Source: Clostridia bacterium (GTDB lineage: Bacteria; Bacillota; Clostridia; Christensenellales; Borkfalkiaceae). From it: a DNA stretch of 64,000 nucleotides. The DNA is taken from contig JAFUJR010000010.1 of NCBI GenBank assembly GCA_017468085.1, positions 1-64,000 of the forward strand, written 5' to 3'. How positions within the stretch are numbered: position 1 is the first letter of the stretch; every line of letters starts with the position of its first letter. Both the position numbers and the translations under genes were made by a program. The notes beneath the pieces are model-generated. The model worked only from the letters and a program-made list of their open reading frames with translations. It had not been told where the DNA came from and did not search any database. Shown piece after piece: positions 1-6,904 of this stretch.

Positions 1-1
1 A

Positions 2-193
2 CATAAGGAAAACGAGTTGAAAAAGGCTTATTCAAGCAACGTAAATACCGATTGTACCTATTATCCCGAAAGCGGTAAATATGCAATTATTAACAACACG
101 TTCGAACCGCAAGGTACGACTTTTTACGACGTGAACGGCAACGCAACAGAGCTTAAATTACAGCCTAATGAAATCGTTTGGATTAACGAATAA
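2..193 (+). CDS. C-terminal fragment, probable 1,3-beta-galactosyl-N-acetylhexosamine phosphorylase
   Basis: The window opens inside a reading frame that gives 63 residues before a TAA stop. The fragment has the pattern YYPESGKYAIINNT followed by a short beta-rich stretch ending in WINE. This resembles the C-terminal beta-sandwich of the GH112 galacto-N-biose/lacto-N-biose phosphorylases, which split mucin or milk-glycan disaccharides with phosphate. The match is from memory of the family and only the tail is visible, so other carbohydrate enzymes with a similar C-terminal domain remain possible. A bidirectional terminator follows about 150 bp downstream. No catalytic residues are in view. 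Confidence 0.45.
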   Translation, partial: HKENELKKAYSSNVNTDCTYYPESGKYAIINNTFEPQGTTFYDVNGNATELKLQPNEIVWINE

Positions 194-340
194 TTGAATG
201 AAGAAAGTTTTTTGTCGATATTAAACCGAATAGTATTATGTGCGCATTGAACAATGGTTAAATGAAAATTGACTTGTGGGGTAAATACGAAAACGGCAAG
301 ATTATATAACGGACGTAAAAAGCTATTTAAAAAAGAAAAA

Positions 341-372
341 GGAAAGTGATTGATGATCGCTTTCCTTTTTTT
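341..372. terminator. Bidirectional intrinsic terminator
   Basis: A 10-bp stem (GGAAAGTGAT with ATCGCTTTCC, one G-T pair, 5-nt loop) is followed by seven T on the plus strand. On the minus strand it is followed by a run that is almost all T. It lies between the converging phosphorylase fragment and the MATE gene, so it probably ends both transcripts. Confidence 0.8.
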
Positions 373-379
373 AATAAGA

Positions 380-2371
380 TTATTGCCTTGCTTTTATATA
401 TGACGAGATGATTTCCGCACAGTTTTCAACGCCGATAGAGCTGTCAATGCAAAGGTTATAATTTTTACTGTCGCCCCATTCTCGCCCTGAAATATTTTCG
501 TAATATGCGGAACGCGCAGTATCAGAACGGCGCATATTTCTTTTCGCTTTTTCTTCGCTGTCGCCGTACACTTCCATAATACGCTTAATGCGGTATTCTT
601 CGGGCGCAGAAATAAATATTCTTACTACGTTTTCATAATCACGAAGAACGTAATCAGCGGCTCTGCCAACGATAACGCAACTGCCGTTAGCTGCTATTTT
701 ACGGATAATTTTATCTTGCGCGACAATCGCTTGCTGTATTACGTTTGTGCTTAAATATAAACTATGCAACGTTTCGGGCGCGTTTATGTTTATATCTGAA
801 ATAAATTCTTTATCCAATCCGCTCTCTTGCGCGGCAAGTGCAGTCATTTCCTTATAATAGAACGGAATCCCCAATTTTTCGGCTACGATTTTACCGATTT
901 GCTTACCCGACGAGCCGTGTTGACGGGCAATCGTGATTATAACGCCTTTCTTCGAGGGTTTAATAACCGTATTACCAACGTTTTCCGTTGAAGTATTTTT
1001 TAAGGCTTTCATAAACGTAACGGTCAACGCAACCGCAACGATCATTGCAAGGAAATCGGCGCACGGTGCAGCGAATAAAATACCTTCAATATCAAAGAAA
1101 ATCGGAAGAATGATAATCAAGGGAATAAAGCAAACTATATCTCTTATCATAGAGGCGATAACCGCGCGAATAGGTTTACCGACAGCTTGGAAGAAAATAG
1201 AAGTCATTTTTATAATACAAGTAAAGGTAACGAGCATTAAGAAAATACGGAACGTTTTTTCGCCAAATTCCCAATAATCATCAGGATTAGGGATATTTGT
1301 GGGGCTACCGAACATACCGACAACGGCTCGTGGCGCAAGCTCAAACAATAACGTAGAAGCAAGACCGATGACAATAGTGCAAAGCAATATTTTTCTATAC
1401 AGTTCCTTAACTCTATCGTATTTCTTCGCGCCCATATTATAACTGATAATAGGCTGACAGCCGAGAACAATACCCACGACAAGATTGATAACAACGGTGA
1501 ATACTTTGCTTTCAATACCGATAATTGCGATAGGAATATCCACACCGTACTTTGACATCGCGCCGTACTTTGCAAGCATTATATTACATACCAACGAAAT
1601 AATAACAATCGTCATTTGCGTAATAAACGAGGACGCGCCAAGCTGTAAAGCTCCCTTAAATTCTTTGAAATCGGGAATAAGGCTTTTCCAAGAAAGTTTA
1701 AAGGTTTTCGTGCGGAAAATATAGATAAAACTAATAACGAATGATACCACTTGCCCGATAACAGTCGCAACCGCCGCACCCGTCATTCCCCATTGACAAC
1801 CGAAGATAAATACGGGGTCGAGAATAATATTCGTAACAGCACCTGCAAGCATAGAAACCATAGACCACGTAGGGCTACCGTCCGCACGAATAACTGCATT
1901 AAACATATTCGACAACATATAAATCGGAAAAAATGCGAGAATCCAATTAAAGTATTCTATTGCATAACCGATACTGTTTTCCGAAGCCCCGAAAAGCGTA
2001 AGAAGTTGTCTTTTTAAGGGGAAGAATATCGCCATAAGAATAAGACTTGCGATTAAAGTTATCGTAAGCCCCGTGCCGATAGATTTATGTGCGTTTTGCG
2101 CGTTCTTTTTCCCTTGACAAATATTTAAATAAGCGGCGCAACCATCTCCAAAACACCACGCAAACGCTTGCGATATAATGAATATCGGGAAAACAACGCC
2201 CGTCGCGGCGTTACCGAGCGCGGACAATTCGCTGTTCCCGATAAAAATTTGGTCAACGATATTATACAATGCGCTGACTAAAAGAGAGAGTATGCACGGA
2301 ATAGAAAATTTCAATATGAGCTTTGAAATTTTTTCCGTACCAAGAAATTTAGAGTGTTCGCTTTGTTCCAT
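380..2371 (-). CDS. MATE efflux transporter fused to a C-terminal cytidylate-kinase-like domain
   Basis: Product of 663 residues. Roughly residues 1-455 form a MATE-family antiporter with about twelve hydrophobic segments and typical N-terminal wording (ISKLILKFSIPCILSLL, then a VDQIFIGN motif). The last 190 or so residues are soluble. They begin VIITIARQHGSSGKQIGK, which is the nucleotide-binding start of the cytidylate-kinase-like family (Pfam PF13189 type), and later show GRAADYVL and RNMRRSDTAR. The start is the ATG at 2371, preceded by AAAGGAG seven bases upstream. The frame stays open further upstream, but that part runs through the promoter and leader hairpin. The substrate is unknown. 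The kinase-like domain could sense or modify a nucleotide linked to transport; that is inference. Confidence 0.85.
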   Translation of the reverse strand: MEQSEHSKFLGTEKISKLILKFSIPCILSLLVSALYNIVDQIFIGNSELSALGNAATGVVFPIFIISQAFAWCFGDGCAAYLNICQGKKNAQNAHKSIGTGLTITLIASLILMAIFFPLKRQLLTLFGASENSIGYAIEYFNWILAFFPIYMLSNMFNAVIRADGSPTWSMVSMLAGAVTNIILDPVFIFGCQWGMTGAAVATVIGQVVSFVISFIYIFRTKTFKLSWKSLIPDFKEFKGALQLGASSFITQMTIVIISLVCNIMLAKYGAMSKYGVDIPIAIIGIESKVFTVVINLVVGIVLGCQPIISYNMGAKKYDRVKELYRKILLCTIVIGLASTLLFELAPRAVVGMFGSPTNIPNPDDYWEFGEKTFRIFLMLVTFTCIIKMTSIFFQAVGKPIRAVIASMIRDIVCFIPLIIILPIFFDIEGILFAAPCADFLAMIVAVALTVTFMKALKNTSTENVGNTVIKPSKKGVIITIARQHGSSGKQIGKIVAEKLGIPFYYKEMTALAAQESGLDKEFISDININAPETLHSLYLSTNVIQQAIVAQDKIIRKIAANGSCVIVGRAADYVLRDYENVVRIFISAPEEYRIKRIMEVYGDSEEKAKRNMRRSDTARSAYYENISGREWGDSKNYNLCIDSSIGVENCAEIISSYIKARQ

Positions 2372-2446
2372 ATAAAGCTCCTTTTGATAGTATTTGTAGT
2401 CTTTATTAGAGAAAAAGCTAACTGAAAACTGCGAAGAACATAAAAA

Positions 2447-2477
2447 GAGCGTAGAACCCTGTCGTGATTCTACGCTC
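2447..2477 (-). promoter_or_regulatory. Transcription attenuator hairpin in the MATE leader
   Basis: On the minus strand a 10-bp perfect stem (GAGCGTAGAA with TTCTACGCTC, 11-nt loop) is followed directly by TTTTTAT. It lies between the promoter and the ATG, about 75 bases before the start codon. A terminator in that position would stop transcription before the gene unless something relieves it, as in antibiotic-responsive leaders of efflux genes. The hairpin is seen; the regulation is inferred. Confidence 0.6.
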
Positions 2478-2498
2478 CTTTGGCTGTTCGACTGTAAT

Positions 2499-2527
2499 AT
2501 TTTAGCAAAAAAATCTTTTTTTGTCAA
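2499..2527 (-). promoter_or_regulatory. Sigma-A promoter of the MATE fusion gene
   Basis: Reading the minus strand, TTGACA (2527-2522) is followed by a 17-bp A/T-tract spacer and TAAAAT (2504-2499). It points at the attenuator hairpin and the MATE gene. Confidence 0.75.
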
Positions 2528-2778
2528 TGTAAAATGACGAATGTAGCAAGGATTTTTTTACGAAATATTTTTGTTATAAAACCGAAAAACAGATTGCAAC
2601 AAAAAATAAAAAATCGGCTATAATTTAGCGGAAAATAAGGGAAAGGTGCTAAAATGGCTCGATATGGAATATGCCCTAAATACTGTTTGAACTATATCAA
2701 TTTAGATACGCATTTATAAAGATGCGAAAAGGATTGATAATTGTCAAAGGGTTGTATGCGTTTCATTTAAAAATGCAA

Positions 2779-2893
2779 GATATTTGGGAATTTAAAGACC
2801 CTGCTTATCCGGATCATCCAACGCAAAAAAAATTTAGATATGTTAGAACGTATTATATTGCAGTCTTCTACTCCAGATAGTATAGTTATGGAC
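2779..2893 (+). pseudogene. Remnant of a beta-class adenine DNA methyltransferase
   Basis: Translated in frame from 2779 this reads DIWEFKDPAYPDHPTQK. After skipping one A in the 8-A run at 2825-2832 it continues as NLDMLERIILQSS and TPDSIVMD. That is the conserved stretch just before motif I (DCFxGSGTT) of type III / beta-class N6-adenine methyltransferases. The similarity stops exactly where the catalytic motif should begin and no start is present, so this is a truncated, frameshifted relic. The flanking 2528-2778 holds only short broken frames and no other gene I can support. Confidence 0.6.
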
Positions 2894-3079
2894 CGCTTAA
2901 GCGAAGCGCGCTTTTATACGGTTTGTGGATTTATCTGCGCGCGTAGGCGGCTTTGATAGGCTTTACCGCATAAAAAGAGAGGGGAAACGCCACACTGTAA
3001 CGAGGAAAAATCTTTTATAACCCTACGCAAAAATTCCCGTGAAAATTGTGTAAAATGGAAAAATTTTTCAATAAAACTG
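2894..3079. other. Non-coding stretch before pckG
   Basis: It begins with a GCTTAAGCGAAGCGCGC stretch that resembles part of the dispersed GTCATACCGA-type repeats, followed by an AGAGGGGAAACGC word that recurs near 12470. No gene, RNA or terminator with good support was seen here. Confidence 0.3.
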
Positions 3080-3108
3080 TTTACAATCAGATTTTTTTAT
3101 GTTATAAT
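3080..3108 (+). promoter_or_regulatory. Sigma-A promoter of pckG
   Basis: TTTACA (3080-3085), a 17-bp spacer and TATAAT (3103-3108). The predicted leader is about 110 nt and contains two small inverted repeats (around 3124-3141 and 3158-3180) of unknown role. Confidence 0.75.
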
Positions 3109-3223
3109 ACTATCTGGTGGAGAAAGGGCTTTTATCCTTTCACGCCTTTAAGAACAGAGGGCGATACAACGCGCCTCGTTCCGTTGGATTAAAAAATAAT
3201 TATTTTTCATAAGGAGACATATC

Positions 3224-5002
3224 ATGACCAACAACAAGAAAGTTCTTCAATTCGTTGCAGACGTTGAAGCTTTTGCTCAGCCCGACAAAGTAGTTTGGAT
3301 TGACGGCAGCGACGCGCAGAGAGACGCGTTGCGCGAAGAGGCTTGCGCTACGGGCGAAATCATCAAGCTCAACCAAGAAAAACTTCCCGGCTGTTATTAT
3401 CACAGAACGGCGGAAAACGACGTTGCGCGCGTAGAAGACAGAACGTTTATTTGCTGCGAAAACGAGGAGGACGCGCTTCCTCATTCCATCGTTAAGTGGA
3501 AAGCACCCAAAGAAGCATACGCTATGGTAAACGAAATTGCAAAAGGCGCTTATAAGGGCAGAACGATGTACGTTATCCCTTATTCCATGGGCGTTGTAGG
3601 CTCGCCTTTCTCTAAAATCGGTATTGAAATCACCGACTCTATCTACGTTGTTCTCAACATGATGATCATGACGAGAGTGGGTAAAATGTGCCTTGACCAG
3701 CTTGGCGAAAACGGCGATTTCGTTAAAGGCTTCCACGCAAAGTGTGACGTAAACCCCGAAAAGAGATATATCATGCACTTCCCCGAAGACAACACGATCA
3801 TCTCCGTAAACTCTGCTTACGGCGGCAACGTATTGCTCGGTAAAAAGTGCTTCGCGCTCCGTATCGCAACCAACCTCGGTAAGAAGGAAGGTTGGATGGC
3901 AGAACACATGCTTATCCTCGGCGTTAAGCGCCCTCAGGACAAGGAAATGAAGTACGTTGCGGCGGCGTTCCCTTCCGCTTGCGGTAAGACCAACCTCGCA
4001 ATGCTCATTCCTCCCAAGCAGTACCTCGACGCTGGCTATCAAGTACAGTGCGTCGGCGACGATATCGCTTGGATCCGCGTAGGCGAAGACGGCAGACTTT
4101 GGGCTTGCAACCCCGAAAACGGCTTCTTCGGCGTTGCGCCCGGCACGAACGAAAAATCCAACCCTAACGCACTCGCTTCCACGATGCAGGGCACGATTTT
4201 CACGAACGTAGCTTTGAACCCCGCAGACAACACCGTTTGGTGGGAAAAATTGACGAAGGAAGCTCCTGCAGAGCTTATCGATTGGACGGGTAAGCCTTGG
4301 ACGCCCGGTTGCGGCAGAAACGCGGCGCATCCCAACTCCCGTTTCACCGCTCCCGCAGAAAACTGCCCTTGCATTTCCCCCGAATTCAACTCCAAGGCAG
4401 GCGTACCTCTTTCCGCAATCATCTTCGGCGGCAGAAGAGCAACGACGACTCCCCTCGTATATCAATCCAGAGATTGGAATCACGGTACGTTCGTTGGTAC
4501 GATCATGTCCTCCGAAACGACGGCGGCGGCTACGGGCGCGGTTGGCGTACTCCGCCACGACCCTATGGCGATGAAGCCTTTCATGGGTTATTCGGTGGAC
4601 AGATACTTCCAGCACTGGATCGACATGGGCGCGAAGGTTCCCGCTGAAAAGCAACCCAAGATCTTCAACGTTAACTGGTTCCGTCAGGACGAAAACGGCA
4701 ACTTCATGTGGCCCGGCTTCGGCGACAACATGCGCGTGCTCGACTGGATTTTGGACCGTTGCGAAGGCAACGTAGACGCACAGGAAACGGCAATCGGTTA
4801 CCTCCCTTACGCGAAGGATATCAACATCGAAAACTGCGACATCACCGCAGAAACGCTTGAAAAGCTCCTCGTTGTTGATAAGGCTCGTTGGGCGGCGGAA
4901 GCAGAAGAAATCACGCAATATTATGCGGATAACTTCGGCGACAAGATGCCCAAGGAAATCATGGATAACCTTGCAATCCTTAAAGCAAACTGCGCGAAAT
5001 AA
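3224..5002 (+). CDS. pckG: Phosphoenolpyruvate carboxykinase (GTP)
   Basis: A 592-residue protein that interconverts oxaloacetate and phosphoenolpyruvate using GTP in central carbon metabolism. The nucleotide loop FPSACGKTNLAML lies near residue 248, followed by VGDDIAW and NPENGFFGVAPGTN, the signature of the GTP-dependent class; the ATP-dependent class has a different loop. RRATTTPLVYQS supplies further conserved substrate residues. The length matches the family. The start ATG has AAGGAG seven bases upstream. It is a single-gene unit with its own promoter and a strong terminator after the stop. In fermentative clostridia this enzyme often runs toward oxaloacetate; that is general knowledge, not visible here. 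Confidence 0.95.
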   Translation: MTNNKKVLQFVADVEAFAQPDKVVWIDGSDAQRDALREEACATGEIIKLNQEKLPGCYYHRTAENDVARVEDRTFICCENEEDALPHSIVKWKAPKEAYAMVNEIAKGAYKGRTMYVIPYSMGVVGSPFSKIGIEITDSIYVVLNMMIMTRVGKMCLDQLGENGDFVKGFHAKCDVNPEKRYIMHFPEDNTIISVNSAYGGNVLLGKKCFALRIATNLGKKEGWMAEHMLILGVKRPQDKEMKYVAAAFPSACGKTNLAMLIPPKQYLDAGYQVQCVGDDIAWIRVGEDGRLWACNPENGFFGVAPGTNEKSNPNALASTMQGTIFTNVALNPADNTVWWEKLTKEAPAELIDWTGKPWTPGCGRNAAHPNSRFTAPAENCPCISPEFNSKAGVPLSAIIFGGRRATTTPLVYQSRDWNHGTFVGTIMSSETTAAATGAVGVLRHDPMAMKPFMGYSVDRYFQHWIDMGAKVPAEKQPKIFNVNWFRQDENGNFMWPGFGDNMRVLDWILDRCEGNVDAQETAIGYLPYAKDINIENCDITAETLEKLLVVDKARWAAEAEEITQYYADNFGDKMPKEIMDNLAILKANCAK

Positions 5003-5021
5003 TTGGCGAATACAAAAAAAT

Positions 5022-5048
5022 CCCGTTGGGCGACCAGCGGGTTTTTTT
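5022..5048 (+). terminator. Terminator after pckG
   Basis: An 8-bp stem CCCGTTGG / CCAGCGGG (one G-T pair) with a GCGA tetraloop, followed by seven T. Confidence 0.9.
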
Positions 5049-5077
5049 GTATGACAACAATGCGGGGCATAAATTTC

Positions 5078-5346
5078 TTACGTATTTTTTGGGGTAAGCA
5101 TTTCCTGCGCAAATGGAAAGCCTGATTGAAAGGCACATTTGTACAAAACGGCGTTTTCTTCGCAAAGGCGTGCATTGCGGATACCCTCGTAAATAAGGTA
5201 AAGATTTTTCTGTTCTTTGAATAGCGCGTTAAAGAACGCGTTGTACGCCTCTTGTTGCGCCGCATATTGCGGCACGTTGCAATCAAAAGCCAACGCCGAT
5301 TTTCTTCTAATTCCATAAAATATAGTTTATTTAACACTTCTTTCAC
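5078..5346 (-). pseudogene. Frameshifted small hypothetical gene
   Basis: Two overlapping minus-strand frames look like halves of one small protein. The first reads MKEVLNKLYFMELEENR from a GTG at 5346. The second begins near 5293 and runs 70 residues through EAYNAFFNALFKEQKNLY, ending EMLTPKNT. A single base change near 5297 would join them. The layout (KEVLNKLY start, central helix, FQSGF near the end) resembles small clostridial proteins of the DUF6809 kind, from memory. Neither half has a convincing ribosome binding site, so I call it a pseudogene. A short TTG-started protein is the alternative. Confidence 0.45.
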
Positions 5347-5365
5347 GGTTCACTTTCTTATCATA

Positions 5366-5415
5366 ATAACAGAATCCTGTTATATCAAGCATTTATAACA
5401 GAAAACTGATATAAT
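5366..5415 (+). promoter_or_regulatory. Paired operators and promoter of the XRE/flavoprotein operon
   Basis: ATAACAG-AATC-CTGTTAT (5366-5383) is a perfect 7-bp-arm inverted repeat. A second site, ATAACAG-AAAA-CTGATAT (5395-5412), lies 29 bp further on and overlaps the TATAAT at 5410-5415. Two matching sites about three helical turns apart over a promoter fit autorepression by the XRE protein encoded just downstream. Confidence 0.6.
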
Positions 5416-5433
5416 ATTTTTTGGGAGGGAAAA

Positions 5434-5631
5434 ATGGTTGGAAACGGATTGAAAGAACAAAGAAAAATGAGGGGAATTACACAAGTAGAGTTGGCAAAAG
5501 AAACGGGAATTCCGCAGTCTACGCTTAGTGCGTGGGAAAAAGGTATAAATATTCCAAACATAGCAGATTGCATAAAACTTGCGGATTTTTACGGCATTTC
5601 TTTGGACGAATTGGTTGGACGGAACATATAA
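5434..5631 (+). CDS. Small XRE-family transcriptional regulator
   Basis: A 65-residue protein that is essentially one helix-turn-helix domain: residues 5-60 read LKEQRKMRGITQVELAKETG, then IPQSTLSAWEKG, then a short third and fourth helix ending DELVGRN. There is no sensor domain. The start ATG follows GGGAGGG. The flavoprotein gene begins 11 bases after the stop, so the two form an operon. The paired inverted repeats over its promoter suggest it represses itself and the flavoprotein. Confidence 0.85.
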   Translation: MVGNGLKEQRKMRGITQVELAKETGIPQSTLSAWEKGINIPNIADCIKLADFYGISLDELVGRNI

Positions 5632-5642
5632 AAGGAGCAAAA

Positions 5643-6185
5643 ATGAAAAAAGTACTTATTTTATCGGGCAGTCCGAGAAAGGGCGGAAATTCGGATATTT
5701 TATGCGACGAGTTTTTACGCGGCGCGTTAGACGCAGGCAATCAAGCGGAAAAAATTCGCGTTGCCGACAAGAAAATTGCAATGTGTACGGGTTGCTATTT
5801 TTGTGCAAAGAATGGGGGCAGGTGCGCGTTCAACGACGATATGGGCGAAATTTTGCAGAAAATTATCGACTGCGACGTGCTCGTTTTGTCCAGCCCCGTT
5901 TATTTTTATTCTATCTGTGCGCAATTAAAGGCGGTCATCGACAGAACGGTGGCGCGCTGGACGGAAATCCGCAACAAAGAGCTTTTTTACATTGCAACGG
6001 CGGCGGAATCGGACAGAGACACCCTCGACACCACGTTGGCATGTTTTAGGGGATTTGCGAAATGTGTGGACGGCTATGAAGAAAAGGGCGTTTTGCACGG
6101 GAAAGGCGTTTACGAAAAGGGGGACGTGTTAAACCGTCCCGAGCTCACCCTCATTGCCTACGAGATGGGGAACAGCATTCGTTAA
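5643..6185 (+). CDS. Flavodoxin-fold NAD(P)H-dependent FMN oxidoreductase
   Basis: A 180-residue protein. The N-terminus KKVLILSGSPRKGGNSD is the FMN phosphate-binding loop of the NADPH-dependent FMN reductase / iron-sulfur flavoprotein group. CTGCYFC (residues 44-50) gives three closely spaced cysteines and is followed by a C-A-F-N-D-D-M segment. SSPVYFYSICAQLKAVIDR is the second FMN-binding loop. The cysteine cluster could bind an iron-sulfur centre or simply be the conserved CxxC of this group. The start ATG follows AAAGGAG. It is the second gene of an operon with the XRE regulator, so its expression is probably inducible. Substrate unknown. Confidence 0.8.
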   Translation: MKKVLILSGSPRKGGNSDILCDEFLRGALDAGNQAEKIRVADKKIAMCTGCYFCAKNGGRCAFNDDMGEILQKIIDCDVLVLSSPVYFYSICAQLKAVIDRTVARWTEIRNKELFYIATAAESDRDTLDTTLACFRGFAKCVDGYEEKGVLHGKGVYEKGDVLNRPELTLIAYEMGNSIR

Positions 6186-6434
6186 TTTTATCATAATTTC
6201 CCCTGCATAAAAATCAAATACAATGCAAATGCTAAGACGGACAAAGCGGAAAAATTTTCGGCTTATTCCGTCTTTTTCTTTGCGAAGGAACGGGGCAGGT
6301 ACGCGTTGAAAATAAAAAATAGAAACTGCGTGCCCAAACCTGCGTTAAACTTTTTAAGAAATAGGCGGTAAATGGTAAGGTTGGGTCAAGGCTCAGCCTT
6401 TCAGGTACGCGTTGCGTGCGAACCAAGGAGGGGC

Positions 6435-6791
6435 ATGTTAAGCAGAAAGGAGTATGAAATTATGGACGCCGTGTACACCCTTTGCCAAGGGCGGGAAGTA
6501 TGTTTGGTTGCGCCTGCCGAAATCCTCGCTTTGCTTTCCCCTCGCCGAAAATACACCGAGGAGCAGGTGGAAAAAATGCTTGGCGAGCTGGCGCTCGACA
6601 ATTATTTCGAGCTGTTGTCTTCCGAGCGCAAGGGCGAAAAAATGTACGTCATTTCCTTAAAGCCCAACGGCTACGCATTCAAACGCAGTTTTGCCCAGCT
6701 TAAACGCGACGCCGCTTTAAAAATCTTTTGGGCGGTGGCGTCGGCAGTGGTCGCTTTCCTTGTCGGGATCATACTCAAACGGATATTTTGA
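6435..6791 (+). CDS. Small membrane-anchored protein, unknown function
   Basis: A 118-residue protein. Residues 1-85 are helical and charged, with alternating segments ([42 protein letters not shown]) that could be a winged-helix-like fold. Residues about 95-116 form one transmembrane segment ([17 protein letters not shown]) followed by KRIF, so the N-terminal domain probably faces the cytoplasm. The start at 6435 follows AGGAGGGG; the frame is open upstream but that part has no start signal. The stop lies inside a terminator stem. I do not recognise the family. Confidence 0.6.
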   Translation: MLSRKEYEIMDAVYTLCQGREVCLVAPAEILALLSPRRKYTEEQVEKMLGELALDNYFELLSSERKGEKMYVISLKPNGYAFKRSFAQLKRDAALKIFWAVASAVVAFLVGIILKRIF

Positions 6792-6812
6792 AAATATCCG
6801 TTTATTTTGTTT
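6777..6812 (+). terminator. Terminator overlapping the stop of the small membrane protein
   Basis: A 12-bp inverted repeat AAACGGATATTT / AAATATCCGTTT (6777-6788 and 6792-6803) is followed by a T-rich run. The stop codon lies in the loop. Confidence 0.75.
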
Positions 6813-6838
6813 ACTTTTCGTCTTGTTTGTGTTATAAT
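6810..6838 (+). promoter_or_regulatory. Sigma-A promoter of uvrB
   Basis: TTTACT (6810-6815), a 17-bp spacer and TATAAT (6833-6838), directly after the preceding terminator. I saw no clear LexA box (CGAACnnnnGTTCG type) nearby. Confidence 0.7.
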
Positions 6839-6904
6839 ACAAAAGCAAACATTTGTTTAACGTATTGCCAAGCAGGCAAAATCCCGCCCAAGGAGGGGAG
6901 TATC

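Noticed and set aside
3200..4918. 572-residue reverse-strand reading frame covering pckG
   Set aside because: It is the antisense shadow of a certain gene: high-GC third positions leave the opposite frame open. No start signal and an arginine/valine-rich composition without any motif.
5434..6185. Toxin-antitoxin pair (XRE plus flavoprotein)
   Set aside because: The second gene has clear flavodoxin motifs and normal enzyme length, so a regulated oxidoreductase is the better reading.
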